Positions 1 to 12,132 of a stretch of 64,000 nt of DNA are shown piece by piece. The notes below the pieces were generated by a model. That model saw nothing but the letters and a program-made list of their open reading frames with translations, was not told where the DNA came from and ran no database searches. Both the position numbers and the translations under genes were made by a program. The stretch's first letter is position 1. Every line of letters begins with the position of its first letter. Source of the DNA: Pseudocercospora fijiensis CIRAD86 (lineage: Eukaryota; Ascomycota; Dothideomycetes; Mycosphaerellales; Mycosphaerellaceae); the NCBI RefSeq assembly GCF_000340215.1, contig NW_006921546.1:864878-928877 (forward strand). The letters run 5' to 3'.

Positions 1-333
1 AGTAAACTTAATTAACGAGTAGGTTAGTAGCCTTATTCTATATAGCTTTCTCCTACTCGCGTAGATATTCCTTAAGCTCCTCCTTACTAGACCCCGTAGT
101 AGTTCGAGTTAGTTTAGTTTAGTTTACTAAGCCGAAGATCTAGTTTAGTTTAGGTTAGTTTGCTAAGCAACTATAGGATTAGCTAGTTCGAACTATAGAA
201 TTTATCGGTTTCTAAGAAGTATAAGAATGTCTACGTAACTTAAAGCAAGCCCTTTATAAGATACGAGAGTATAGCCGGTAGCGTAGCCGGTATTTTTTAG
301 TTATAGGAAGGTACTTATATAACCCTAAATCTA
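1..333. other. AT-rich subtelomeric flank, no gene recognised
   Basis: This is sequence outside Gypsy copy 1. I see no protein family in any frame. It contains short runs built on TTTAGTT near 108-165 and a copy of the TAGCGTAGCCGG-type motif at 272-290. It ends with ATCTA, the left target-site duplication of Gypsy copy 1, so it was once contiguous with 12,336 onward. Base composition is RIP-like. Confidence 0.6.
272..290 (+). repeat. TAGCGTAGCCGG motif, copy A
   Basis: One full 12-bp unit TAGCGTAGCCGG preceded by a partial unit. Related tandem copies occur at 13,060-13,096 in the same orientation and at 18,619-18,643 inverted. All three lie in the non-transposon flank, so the motif belongs to the older host subtelomere rather than to the Gypsy or LINE elements. 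Function unknown. Confidence 0.55.
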
Positions 334-531
334 TGTTAGGACTAAAGAGGTTATACGTAATTAGTATATAACTAGGCTCGAGTAAAGCTAGGGTCTTAAT
401 GCCTTAGGCAGGGCTTAGCGCTTAGCGTTAGGCTAACTAGCCTGCCTTCCTCCCTCTCCTTTTAGATCTCTATCGAATACTATACTAATTTACTACTACC
501 CTATCTACCTACTAATATAACCCTTCTTATA
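334..531 (+). repeat. 5' LTR, Gypsy copy 1
   Basis: 198 bp, beginning TGTTAGG and ending TTATA, which is TTACA in the 3' LTR (a CpA to TpA change). It holds a TATA-like GTATATAAC near 362, a GC-rich inverted repeat around AGGCTAACTAGCCT near 430-443, and ATCGAATACTA at 472-482, the segment complementary to the primer-binding site. By analogy with self-priming elements the transcript should start close to 472. That start is inferred from the complementarity, not seen directly. Confidence 0.92.
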
Positions 532-542
532 TAGTATTCGAT
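532..542 (+). other. Self-complementary primer-binding site, Gypsy copy 1
   Basis: TAGTATTCGAT directly follows the 5' LTR and is the exact reverse complement of ATCGAATACTA inside the same LTR (472-482). The match extends to 13 bp here. No tRNA-type TGG start is present. The same 11-bp pairing is conserved in the other two copies. This is the arrangement known from Tf1/sushi elements, in which the 5' end of the RNA folds back to prime reverse transcription. Confidence 0.85.
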
Positions 543-559
543 CTACCCTTTAAGGGTAG

Positions 560-2160
560 TAGCTAGATAGTCCTTATTTTAAGCTTTTAGCGGTATAGCT
601 ACGAAAACTATCGATTTAACTATATTACGCCCGAAGAACGGGACCTATACGTACTATTCTATTAAAACAACCGTACCAATTATTAAGCAAGGCCTTCTAT
701 ACGGCCTATTATACTAAGTTAATCGCACTAAGCCGATACCTACTAATTCCGCTATATCCGTATCTTAGGGGCCTATAATATATTATTAGTGTTACCCCTT
801 ATTATAGCCGGCTTATTACGAAGCAACAACAACCGTAGCGCCGCTAGCAGCGCTAGCAATAACAACGCTAGTAGCATAGTTCCTACTAAAGTACCTACTA
901 AAGAGCCTACTAGAGAGCCTACTAAAGAAGAACCTATAATTCTAGGTAATAATCTAGAATTGCCTATTAACGACATTCTTAATAATATTGTTAATCGACG
1001 ATATAGCTAACTAGCCTTTAGCCCTCAACTATTAGGGAGACTTTAAGAAGCTACTTAAAACAGGCTTACTACTCTACGTTAAGAATAATAGCTAAAGGAT
1101 AACCTCCTCGAGCTCTGTCGCCTTTAGGAAGCCCTAACAACTACTACTAAACTAATAGTAGGACCTTCTTTACTACCTATCTAAAAGAAGGATGCTAAAC
1201 TTAAGGACTATACTATGTTTAATAGCTCTAGTCGAAAGCAGTATAACGACTATATTTGTAACTATAAACTCAACTAGCGCAATGTACTAAGAGCGCTACT
1301 AGACGACTATTCCTTAGTCGTATACGCTATATAGTATATAAATAGCGACCTAAAGCGTATATAGGATAACTATTTCGACTCCCTTAACGATTAGACTACT
1401 GTTTAGTAGCAGACCTACAAAACTATTATACTAGACACCCTTAGAAATCCTATACTAAGGCAATAATACGCTTAGGACCTGTATCTTCGAGCTAAGCAAA
1501 AGACTAATTAATCGGCTCGCTTATTTAAGGCCTATTTAAAGACCCTCGAGGATAACCTTCCGGCTAAGACTAATTCTATATAGATCTCTAAAATACGCCC
1601 TAAGCTTAGGTAGGAGCTTATTCTCGAATTAGACCGCCGCCGTGTATTTAAATAGGCTAACCTAACACGCATTCAATTTATAGTCGAGGTAGAAACAGCT
1701 AAACGAGCTGTCTAGCTCTAGTAACGACTAGAATTAAGGATCCGACCTACTAGTAACCGTAGCAACTATAGCCGCGGAGGAAACTAAGGTTCCTACTAAG
1801 ACAATAATGCTAATAATAGGAACAGTAATAGCGACCGTAGAAGAGGCCGTAGCCGGCGGCTATATAGGGGAGGCCGCGATAGGGGCCGTAGAAGGGGCTC
1901 GTATCCCTATAGTACTAATCGCTTAACTAATAATAGTAGCAATAGCGGCTATAGCAATCCCCTAACTAGATTGAAGTGCTTCAACTACGATAGCACTAGC
2001 TATCTACTAGGCTAATGCGATAAACCTAGGGACTAGGCCCGGATTAACCGTACTTCCGCCGAATATAAGAAACACCTTTTAGTAGCTAACGCTATCCCTA
2101 TAGGCTAACCTTCGAAAAAAGAATAAGCGCCGCACTAACTATTAGCCTTATACGGCGTAA
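560..2160 (+). pseudogene. gag: gag remnant, Gypsy copy 1
   Basis: Structural protein of the retrotransposon. A clear stretch from about 789 encodes a hydrophobic LPLIIAGLL segment, an Asn/Ser/Ala-rich stretch and then VPTK-type repeats (VPTKVPTKEPTREPTK). An Arg/Gly-rich basic region follows near 1,740-1,920. At 1,974-2,030 is a zinc knuckle reading CFNYDSTSYLLG-stop-C; the intact family form is C-x2-C-x4-H-x4-C, with the second Cys and the His here changed to Tyr by TpG or CpA mutation. Many TAG/TAA codons interrupt the frame. The start codon is not determinable. Confidence 0.8.
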
Positions 2161-2199
2161 GACTATCGATATTATACTAGCTATAACACGTTCCTACCT

Positions 2200-3027
2200 T
2201 ATATAGGATACGAAGGGTACTAACTATTAAACTAAGGTTATACTAGATTTAGGAAATTCAGTTAGTGCCCTTATTAGCTATCGCCTAGCTAAGTAATTAG
2301 ACCTTCGACAATTGAATAGGGCTAACCTACTAACCCTTACTTAGTTTAATAACGCTCGGTACTTAACCTATAGGGTCTATTATATAATTTATATTCCTAT
2401 AGTTCTAAGAGACGACCTCGAAAAGAAGCGCTTATTAGATTTTACTACCTACGTAGTAGATATAGATAGCCTCCTATCCGATATTGCTATCGGCAACCCT
2501 ATCCTTAAGTACTATACTATAGCTATAGACTTAGGCATTTAGAAATAGCGATTTAGAATCGCTAGGAAGGAGGACATTAAATATATTAATGTTAGCGAGT
2601 GCCCTAATAATATTAGGGTCCTATTTATTAGCAACCTAATACTAGCCTCTGCCTTAGCTAATCCTACTACCGACCTACTCGGTAGTAATAACAATAAACC
2701 TATACCCCCTAATAGTATAGATCCTAATTAGCTCGCTCGTATACCCTATACTATCCGAGAAACCTATATTAAGGTGTTTAAACACTACCTAGCATCTATA
2801 TTGCCTATATTTAAAGAGACGGATTATAAGATTAATATTATAGAGGGCAAAGAGGTCCCTTTCGGTCCCCTCTATAACCTTAGTAAACGAGAGCTTGCTA
2901 TATTACGTAAGTACCTAGAAGAAAACCTAGCTAATAGCCGGATATAGTATAGTAACAGCCCTACTAGTGCACCTATCCTGTTCGTACTAAAGAAGGATAG
3001 TAGCCTACGCCTATATATCGATTATCG
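2200..3027 (+). pseudogene. pol: pol remnant, protease and N-terminal RT, Gypsy copy 1
   Basis: The aspartic protease shows as VILDLGNSVSALIS, with D-L-G at 2,246-2,254 where the family has D-S/T-G. TCA to TTA at the middle codon is a typical RIP change and is shared by all three copies. The reverse transcriptase N-terminus follows (FKETDYKINIIEGKEV, LRKYLEENLANSRI, SAPILFVLKKDSSLRLYIDYR), stopping at the LINE insertion. The frame resumes at 7,897. Confidence 0.85.
3011..3027 (+). repeat. LINE target-site duplication, left copy
   Basis: 17 bp, CTATATATCGATTATCG, repeated exactly at 7,880-7,896. The sequence is part of the RT coding region (it encodes the YIDYR segment), which shows that the LINE landed in a pre-existing Gypsy element. 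Confidence 0.9.
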
Positions 3028-3029
3028 GA

Positions 3030-4190
3030 AAAAATAGCAGCGAACAATTAGAGACGAAGGGAAGATAGTTAAGAAGGAAGGGAGGACGAATAGAAAGCAC
3101 TATATACTAGGGCAGAGGAGGTGCTAAAGGCGGAAGATAGAAGAACCCCTAAGAGGGCATATAGGATAATAATCTTAGAACTCCTTAGAGGACTAAAAGC
3201 AATCTATAACTAGGCAAGCTACGTAATTACAAAGGTAGCTAATATAGTCGTAGCAAAGATTACGAAGAAACAATAGGAAATAAGCCTAAACTACCGTATC
3301 TAGGCAGTAGTAGCTAGTTAGGAGGCGCTAAAACCCCCGAGGACAGTAGTTAGAGTCTATATTACGGACCTATAGGAGCAAAAGGAAATCTAAGGACTTA
3401 TAGGGAAAGAGATTATAGAAAGAATTGTAGTTAAAGAGGTAATTAGGGCTAGGAACGAAGGAAAAGGGGTAATCAAGCTATTTATAGTATAAGAGTAGGA
3501 CAAAAAGAAGCTAGAAACACAAAAAGAAGAGACAACTAAGATAGGGAAAACAGCAAAGGTCTCCTAACAGCAATTCATAATTATAGCCTATAGTATAATA
3601 AGAAGCTTTAAGGAAGAATAGGATATTAAGAGCCTATAGAGACAAAACCAAGCTATATACCTAGGCCTAAAGATTATAAAAGTAGTATAGATTAAAAGGA
3701 AAATCGAGGAGACTAAGAAGTAGTCTTCCCTAATTATCTAGGTAGGGAGTGTAGAGCAAGCTAATATAGTACTAGACTAGGGGTTGTTCTAGGAATACGA
3801 GACATTAGAAACAGAGATACATAGAAGCAACTATAGGATAATGCAGTGCTTCAAATGTCAACACTATAGACACTTAGTAGCTAAGTGCATAAAGACAACT
3901 AACACCTGCTCCTATTATATAGGGGATTACTAGGTTAAAGAATGCAAAGCATATAAGGGAGAAGCAAGATATATATACTATACTAAAAGACACCCCTCTT
4001 AGGCGAAGGAATGCCTAGTAAGAATACAAGCAGCGAGGAAGGCAAAGGAAGCTAGAATCAATATACTAAAAAGATATATAACAAGCTAGGGCAGCTAGGT
4101 ATAGAAGCAACCTAGCTAAGTGCTACAAAAGAGGTCTAGATAAGATAATAGGTTTACATTTAGGGCCTTACTAGCACAAGAGAGTCACTA
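3030..4190 (+). pseudogene. LINE ORF1 (gag-like) remnant, copy 1
   Basis: RNA-binding ORF1 protein of the LINE. The N-terminal part is rich in charged residues. An intact zinc knuckle CFKCQHYRHLVAKC lies at 3,847-3,888 and fits C-x2-C-x4-H-x4-C. Two further knuckles follow, with Cys or His changed to Tyr or stop (the third keeps TKRHPS-stop-AKEC). Tad and I-type LINEs typically have two or three such knuckles. Stops throughout are TAG/TAA at former Gln/Trp codons. Start not assignable. Confidence 0.8.
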
Positions 4191-4324
4191 GCAACTAGGG
4201 AGACTAAGATACCTTAATATTATAGGAAAGGAAGTAGGGCAGATAAAGCTTAGTCAAATGTTAGTCTAAAGTAAGGGAAGACTAAAGGAAAACTTATAGG
4301 GAAATAATATAGATAAAACCTAAT

Positions 4325-7300
4325 AAACATTGCAATATTACTAAATATTATACAGTACAATATTAACAAGAGTAAAGATAAGGTATAGAGGAGCTTCCTT
4401 TAGGTACTAAACCTAAAAGAATATTATATTATTGCAATCTAAGAGCCCTAGCTTAACCTATATACAAAGAGACTAGCAACAGTTAAAGACCTAAGATACT
4501 ACCTAATTATCTACAACTAGGGAGCCCTAAGGACATATATCTATATTAGTAAGGAGATAGATACAGAAACCTAGCAGGCTCTACTATAGGAGGATAGGGA
4601 CCTAATATTAGTTTAAGTAGAGACATCCTAAGGTATACTCTAAGTCTACTGTATATACAACCTACTACTAGACTTAAGAAGCAGTACCTAACTAAAAACC
4701 CTAGAAAGACTATCTAGAGTTATCTAGGGGAACACCTACTAAATCCTACTTAGGGATTTCAACCTCTACTACCCCCTCTAGGGCTTAGACTTTACCCTAG
4801 CTTACTACTTCCTAGTAGGAAGACTAATTAACATATTAGAGAGGGAAGAAATAGAAATTGTTACCCTAAAGGGACTAATTACTTAGGAGGCAAGAGGAAG
4901 TAGTAGTATACTAGACCTATACTTTGTATTATATTAGATTAGGAATAGGATTATAAGATACAGGATTAACTAGGAACTAGAAGAATTATTAGACTACTTC
5001 CCGGTACAGATTGAGCTAAATGTCTAAGCTAATTAGGAAAGGGAACTAGAGGAGAAGCTTAACTAGAAGGGTGCCTAATAGGGTAGGATTAGGGAGGAAC
5101 TAGAGAGGGACCTAAAACTAGAGGAACTCTTAACAAAGTACCTACTAAGGCTAGAGGACATTAACAAAGTAGTAGAAGAACTAATAGGAATCCTAAAACA
5201 GGTAGCTAGAAAGCATACCCTAGTAAAGAAACATTTACTATACTAGCAACTATACTAGACTAGTAAGTATATAAGGAAGGTTAAAGTAGCAAGGAAGGCT
5301 AGGAGGCAGTAGACATAAACCTATACCTAGGAAGCATAGGATAACTATAATAAAGCCTACTAGGAAAAGAAGATCTAGATTAAGAAAGATAAGATACAAG
5401 AATAGAGATCTATAATAGGAATAATTATAAAGAAACTAGAGGAGATATAGAGGATAGCTAAATAGGCAAGGAGACCTAAATAGGATAAGGATATGCTACT
5501 ACAATTCCCGGACATTATAGACTAACAAGGACAAATACAGACTATAATAGAAGGGAAAGTAAGAGCCCTAGGCCAACACTTCTTCTATAGAAAAGTATAA
5601 GCGGACCTATTAGATATAAGGGAGATAGAACAAGAGACCCTACTACTAGGTATACTAAGAGACACCTAGGTTAAACCCGAAACCATTAAAAGGATCCTAA
5701 AGAAAATTCTAGGTAATAAGGTACTAGGAGAAGATAAGATCTATAACAAACTTCTAAAAGTATATAGGAAGGGGCTAGCCCTAGCACTAGCTAATATCTT
5801 TTCACAAAGCCTAGTACTAGGACACTACCTAAGACTATTTAGGAAGTCCTTAATAGTAGTGCTAAGGAAGCCCTAGAAGGAAGACTATATACAGCTTAAG
5901 GCCTATAGACCAATAGCCCTACTTAATACAATAGGCAAGGTACTAGAAAAAACTGTCGCTAAAAGGCTAACAACCTTTACCGAGGAAAGGAATATCCTTC
6001 CTAAAGGCTAGATAGGAGGAAGAAAGAAGAGGTCAATACTAATAGCTATAGAACTAATTATAGAATAGATTAAGTATATCTAGCACTATAGTTAAAACTA
6101 GGTAGCAACCCTCCTCTCCCTTAATATCTTAGGAGCCTTTAACAATATCTCCTATAAAAGGCTCCTATATATACTTAGATAGAAAGCTATACTAAACTAG
6201 ATAGTCTAATTCATCTAGTCCTTCCTATAGGAAAGATCAATATAGCTTATTCTAGGCAAATTCAAATTAGACCTAATACTAACTAAAAAGGGAATCCCCT
6301 AAGGATTAATACTCTCTCTAATCCTCTTCCTTATCTTTATAGCAGACCTACTCCTACTCCTAGAATCAAAAAACACATTAGCATTAGGGTTTATAGATAA
6401 TACGAACATCCTAGCCTAGTCTAAGACAACAGAAACAAACTGCAAGATCCTAGAAGAGAAGTACTAGGAGTATAAAAAATAGGCAAGGAGGTATAGAGCA
6501 AAATTCGCCCTAGAAAAGTACTAGCTTATCTACTTTAGTAAGGCTAAATTAACCTATAATATAAAGCAATCAATTACTATCTAAGGCTTTAAAACCCAAC
6601 TATTAGTAGAGCTTAGAGTACTAGGGATCTAGCTAGATCCAAAACTAAATTAGGGACTATAAGTAAAGAAGGCAAAGCAGAGGGCAGATGCCAATATACA
6701 ATCTATTAATAGGCTTATAGCCTCTATATAGGGGGCTATATTCGAGAAAGCTAAAGTTATATATAAAGCAATTATCAAGCCGGCAATGCTATATAGAGTA
6801 TAGATATAGACAGCCTAGGAGAAAACACTAAAGAGGATTAAACAACTAGTTAGCAGGTCCTAAACCTAAAGCCTAAAGAAAATCCTAGGAGTATATAAAA
6901 CTATACTAACAAGGGTAGTAGAAATGGAATTAGGGATCCTACTAGTTAAACAATACTTCAAGGGACTAAGACACTAATATACAGTAAAGACAATAGAATA
7001 CCTAGCCTAATAGACTATCTAAAAGGCACTAGACAAGATAAAGGCCTAGTGCATTAGGACTAGGAGGCGAGACAGACTATAAATAACTCCCTAGAAAGTT
7101 AAAGACCTAGAGCAATATAGAGTCTTAATAAGAGAAATGCTAGAGAAAGAGCTTTAGGGACTAAACATAAGGCTAAAGGAAGATAAACTAAAGAGAGGGA
7201 AACAAAGCCTAGTAGAATCAATTGCTAGACACCTATAGGAGCAGGAATAGAACAAAATACAAGTTAGACTAGGAACCCTAAAGGCACTAATCAAATTTAG

Positions 7301-7775
7301 TTAATACAACTACTAACTCTATAAGGACCTAAATAGGGCCGAGGCAAGCCTAGCTATCTAAATCAGATCTAAACACATTAGATTCAGATCTTACCTGTTT
7401 AGAAGAAACGTCCTAGGAATTGAAAGTAGGGCTTACTAATATAGCTACCAATCTTAGAACCCTAAGCATATACTGCTAGTCTGCCCTTAATAGTTAGAAG
7501 GTAGAAGTGATTAGAGACTAAAAGCAATAGAAAGGGAATACGACAAGCTAATCTAGAGCAAAGAAGACCTAAAGAGGATAGTAAAGTAGATTATTAAATA
7601 GGGATTTATACAACAATTCGCACTAGTAAGGGAAACTAAGGAGTAGATAAGAAGGAGGGAAGAAGAGGGGGAAAGGAGGGCAGGGCAGCAGGCAAGGTAG
7701 TTAGAGGGTAACAACTATAACACTAGTATACCCTAGAGGAAGGAGAACAAGGAAACAAGGAAGATTAACACTTAT
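4325..7775 (+). pseudogene. LINE ORF2 (endonuclease, reverse transcriptase) remnant, copy 1
   Basis: The AP-type endonuclease is visible as IIQYNINKSKDKV (4,347 on), IIAI-stop-EP-stop-LN with the catalytic Glu kept, and RDFNLYYPL-stop-G near 4,750. The reverse transcriptase shows YRPIALLNTIGKVLEK (near 5,910), KGIPQGLILSLILF (near 6,290) and the catalytic box FIDNTNIL at 6,390, where one Asp of the usual FxDD is now Asn. A Cys-His knuckle appears near 7,440-7,490 (HILLVCP). I could not recognise an RNase H domain. In-frame TAG/TAA codons abolish translation. Confidence 0.88.
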
Positions 7776-7879
7776 AAATAGGACAAGAGGGAGGTTTTTA
7801 CTAACTAAGTTAGTTTCCTACCTAGAACAATACATAGAAACAGACCTGTATAGGCCGAAAGGCACTATAATAGGTCTAT

Positions 7880-7896
7880 CTATATATCGATTATCG
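7880..7896 (+). repeat. LINE target-site duplication, right copy
   Basis: Exact 17-bp repeat of 3,011-3,027. From here the Gypsy RT frame continues (YRRLNAITIKDR). Confidence 0.9.
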
Positions 7897-10800
7897 TAGG
7901 CTTAATGCTATTACTATTAAAGACCGTTGTCTACTTCCGCTTATTAACGAGACCCTCGACCGCCTTTCTAGCGCCTACTTCTATACTATATTAGATATTA
8001 AGGATACGTACTATCGTATCTGCATTCGTAAGGGCGATAAATAGAAAATAGCCTTCCGTACCCGCTATAGCTATTTCGAGTATTTAGTTATACTATTTAG
8101 GCTAGCTAATACCCCTGCGACATTCTAGTCCTATATTAATTAGGCCCTTTCGGGCCTATTAGACTATCTCTATATAGTTTACCTAGATAACATCCTAGTT
8201 TATACCTATTCGCCTAATATTGCGGAATATTAGGCTGCTATATATAAGGTACTCGACCGCCTACGGGCCTATAGCTTATATTATAAGCCTTCTAAATACA
8301 CCTTTACTACTAAGGAGGTAGCCTTCCTTAGCTTCCTCGTATTAACTAAGGGTATTAAGGCTAATCCCGATCGGATTAAAACAATTACTAAATAGCCTGT
8401 TCCTACGTTAATTAAGGAACTATAGTCGTTTCTTAGCTTCGCTAATTTCTATCGTCGCTTTATTAAAGGCTATTTATAGTATATAATACCCCTAACTAAG
8501 TTTACTAAAACTAAGGCTAACCTATCTAGGGAGTTTAAATAGACTAGCAAGGCATAAGCCGCTTTTAACGGTTTAGAGCAACGTTTTACTAAAGTCCCCT
8601 TATTATACTATTTTATACTAAGCAAACAGATCCGAATTAAGACTAACGCATTACAGTTCGCTATATTAGCTATTATATTACAATAGGCTTATAATACCTA
8701 CTAGTACCTAATTGCCTTCTTCTTATAGAAGATAATCGATATAGAGCGTCGTTACGAGACCTACGAGCAAGAGCTCTTAGCAATCGTAGAAGCCTTTAAG
8801 TACTAGCGCTACTATCTCGATAGTGCTTAGTATACAATTTAGGTCTATACGGACTATAACAACCTACGTAGTATTACTAAGGTTACTAGGGTTATAGGTC
8901 GATAGGCTAGATAGGCCGTCTACCTCGCTAGGTTCGATTTTAATATATTATACCGGCTAGGCGTAAGTAACCCTACCGATAGCCTATCGAGGCTACCTAA
9001 TTACGATAGCGAGACCTAGTATATTAATTCACTATTTCTAACCCTATAGTATAAGATTGCTATAGCCCGTATTATTAATAAGCAAGCGTAGTATAAGCGG
9101 ACTTCCGGACCCCGCGGCGGTAACAAATACTATAGCGGAGTTGTCGTTCTTCTAGTATACGTTAAAAGAAAGAACGTAGATCGCTCGAGCTATAATAACT
9201 CGATTAAGAACATTGCTATTTATAGTAATAGTCTATATAGCGATAGCACTATAGAAGAGGATATAGTAGTTCCGGCTACTAGTGCTATTAGATATATATA
9301 ATACGTACCTCGTTCGATAGCGAGGGTGCTATTAAATAACCTTACAAATAGGGATAGTTAATCGTTTATAGATAAGCTATTACGGGCTTAGTAGAGGGAC
9401 GCCTTTGCTATCGAACGTATTAATAAGCTTATAAGTAGGCGAAAGACTCGATCTAGTAAGAGTAATAGTTAGTCGATCGACGATAAGGGTTACTTAAAGT
9501 TTAAGGGTAGATACTATATCCCCGCTAAATAATCGATTAGATAAGAGCTTTTAAAGAGGCACTATAATAGTAAACTCGCTAGTTACTATAGCATAGAGAG
9601 GTCGTAGGAGCTACTATCGCGTATATACTACTAGCTAAATAGTAAGCGGTATATAAAGGAATATATATAGACCTATATAGTATACTAGCGAGTTAAAGCA
9701 CCGAAGTACTTACTATTCGGCGAGTTGTCTTTATACCCTGTCCTAAAGAAACCATTTGCTAAACTAACAATAGACTTTATTATAGGCCTTCCGCCTACTA
9801 AGCGAAGGGGTAGTAAGGATATCTTCGATGCTATCCTTATTATAGTAGATCGATTTACTAAGGGAGCTCGTTATATCCCTACTCGGAAGGACTAGACTAC
9901 TATTAATATAGCTAAAGCCCTATAGAACAATATCTTCTATAGCTATTAGGGAACCCCTAAAGGGATAGCCTCCGATAGAGGCTCGACATTTATATCTTAC
10001 TATTAGAGTAAGATATACCTATAGCTAAGACTTAAGTATCGCCTATCTATAGCGTTCTATCTATAAATAGATAGCTAGACCGAGAGGCAGAATGCTATAC
10101 TATAGCAGTACTTACGAAGCTATATTAACGAGGACTCTAACAAATAGGTTAACCTCCTATAACTAGCCGAATTCGTATATAATAATAGTATATATTTATT
10201 AACTAAGGTCTTACTATATATAGCTATAATAGGCTAGAATGCTACTATACTATAAGACCTACTATCGCTCGAGGCCGAGCGTAAGGAAAGGGAAGCGCGT
10301 TAAGTACTAGAGATACTAGCGGTAATAGAACGTGTCTAGAAGATACGAGAAATCTATACTAAAATAGCTAAGAAGCTAATAAAGGCTTAAGAGTACTAAA
10401 AGACCTATTACGATAAGCATTATACGCTAATAACCTTTAAGCAAGGCGATATAGTTATACTTAGCACTAAGAACCTCTATATCCGCAAACACCTATCGCC
10501 TAATAGCAAAACACGCCCTAAATTAGCACTACGGTTTATTAGCCCCTTCCGAATCCGAGAGCCGAAAGGTAATAGCTAGGCCTACTAGTTATAGCTTCTA
10601 CCTTATTATACTATCTATAACACCTTCTATATCTCCCTCCTTAAACTATACTACTAGCGCGAAGGCGATAAAGCGCCTGCTAAGTTAGAAGAAGTCTTAG
10701 CTAATAGTAAAGAGTTATAGTCTATAGAACGCATCCTAAAGTACCGAACTAGACAAGGCAAGAAGGAGTACCTATTAAGATAGCAAGGCTATTTACCTAA

Positions 10801-10948
10801 ATAGGACTCGTAGGAAGCTAAAGGTTCTTTTAAAGATATAACTAAGTTGTTAGATAAGTATTAGACTAGTATAAAGAATAAGAAGAAGGCTAAGGGCCTA
10901 TAATGCCGCCTAGGAATAATACTACCCCCGGGGTACTATTAGCTAACT
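7897..10948 (+). pseudogene. pol: pol remnant, RT C-terminus, RNase H, integrase and chromodomain, Gypsy copy 1
   Basis: The RT continues with LPLINETLDRLS and the catalytic box YLDN at 8,180-8,191 (YLDD in copy 2). RNase H shows RYETYEQELLAIVEAFK and VYTDYNNLR (8,760-8,870). Integrase shows the start of its zinc-binding part (LLKRHYNS), the core with TIDFIIGLPP, IIVDRFTKGARYIP, ASDRGSTF and the catalytic Glu in TERQNAIL (near 10,080), and a GPY/F-like segment. A chromodomain lies at 10,721-10,818 (SIERILKYRTRQGKKEYLLR, then QGYLPK), the mark of chromoviruses, which directs integration to H3K9-methylated chromatin in studied members. The frame ends near 10,948. Confidence 0.9.
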
Positions 10949-12132
10949 AATTAGGGGCAAGCAATTGTTAGCAAAGGACAATAAGACTATACTACTATAG
11001 TAAACGCGTACCGAGTATTAATAAGCGCGCTATAGCGCGTTAACTAATCGTATACTCTTTTAAGGGCTCTACCTCTTTACTAATACGCTCTATAAGGCCT
11101 TCTCCTAGCACTTAGGTCCCCCTCTTGTTCCTTTATCCTATCGAGGCCTCGAGGCCTAGGCAATCGGCGAGGACGGCGCGGCCGGCGCGGCTATATTAGT
11201 AACGGTGTTGCGGAGTATATTGCTATTTAAGAGAGGAAAGACACGGCTATATTAGTAACGGTAGTACCGAGTTATTGTTAGTTAAAGAAGGAAATTAGAA
11301 GCAAGGTAAAGTCGGCGCTAAGACGACTAGCGCCGCTATTATTAACATTACCTGCTGCTATCGCTACGCCTATAGACACAACCTTACCTATACTACGAGC
11401 CTAAGGCACTATACTAGGGTAAAAGATTAAGTATGTTAAAGGTTTAATTAAAACTTTAAGCCGCTTAAAAGATTAAGCGACTAATAGACTAACTAAGGGC
11501 AAAAACTATAGAGCTAAGCTAGCCGAGGTCGATCTTGCGGATAATAGGTTACTCCTCGATCTTTCCGACTCTTTAAGCGAGGCGAACCTTAACTATTACA
11601 CTTATAATAGCCTTTACCTATAGAAACTAGACAACTATGTTTTTTGAAAAAATAAGATAAGATTAACAATTAAAGGCTGCTAAACCTAACTAATTAGGGC
11701 TAGTAAAACTACGATAGTAAATAATAGCCCTCGTAATAATAAGAACAACCCTCGGGAGCGGACATTTCTAGGTCTTTTAAGAGTAGACGCAAAGAACTCG
11801 GACAACCTTACTTAGAACGGGGGCAGTGCTATAATACCCCGTATACCTACCTATTATAGTAGGGAAGGTACGCTCGTATTATAATTAGTTGCTAGCCTTC
11901 AATTTATATAGCTATATAATACCTTATTATTACTATAGCAGTAGTAATAGCGCAGTTAGAAGTCGGACATTATATTAGAGGTAAGGTTTAATAAGGTTAT
12001 ATAATTAGGTAGTTAAGCGTTTAATTTAGCGCGGACTAAGCGGCTTATTAGACCTGCTAAGTTAGTAGCAATAGAGGTTGAGATTAGAATATAGACTAGC
12101 TACGAGGGCGTAGCCTTTAGAAGGGAAGCGTG
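10949..12132 (+). other. Long 3' untranslated region, Gypsy copy 1
   Basis: About 1.18 kb between the end of pol and the 3' LTR with no recognised third gene. It has GC-rich inverted runs (CGAGGCCTCGAGGCC near 11,144 and GGCGCGGCCGGCGCGG near 11,175) and the conserved block GACGACTAGCGCCGC near 11,321. A purine-rich AGAAGGGAAGCG at 12,119-12,130 just before the 3' LTR is the probable polypurine tract. The block is conserved in copies 2 and 3. Confidence 0.75.

Larger units (their letters stand above)
3028..7879 (+). mobile_element. Non-LTR retrotransposon (LINE, Tad1/I-like), copy 1
   Basis: About 4.85 kb, flanked by a 17-bp target duplication. It encodes a gag-like ORF1 with zinc knuckles and an ORF2 with AP-type endonuclease, reverse transcriptase and a C-terminal Cys-His knuckle. 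The second copy is at 13,241-18,092. Copy 1 keeps CpA and TpG at many sites where copy 2 has TpA, for example CTTCAAATGTCAACAC near 3,850 against CTTTAAATGTTAATAC in copy 2, so it is less heavily mutated. I see no long poly-A tail. The 3' end is GAAAGGCACTATAATAGG plus a few bases. Confidence 0.92.

Noticed and set aside
773..1010. Overlapping open frames on both strands (also at 20,516-20,795 and 23,618-23,879)
   Set aside because: The plus-strand reading is the gag low-complexity region. The minus-strand frame is its antisense shadow, recurring in all three Gypsy copies.
10949..11400. Possible third gene of the Gypsy element starting MPPRNN near 10,902
   Set aside because: It overlaps the pol frame end in another frame and decays into stops at once. 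The pol frame itself continues through this stretch to about 10,948.
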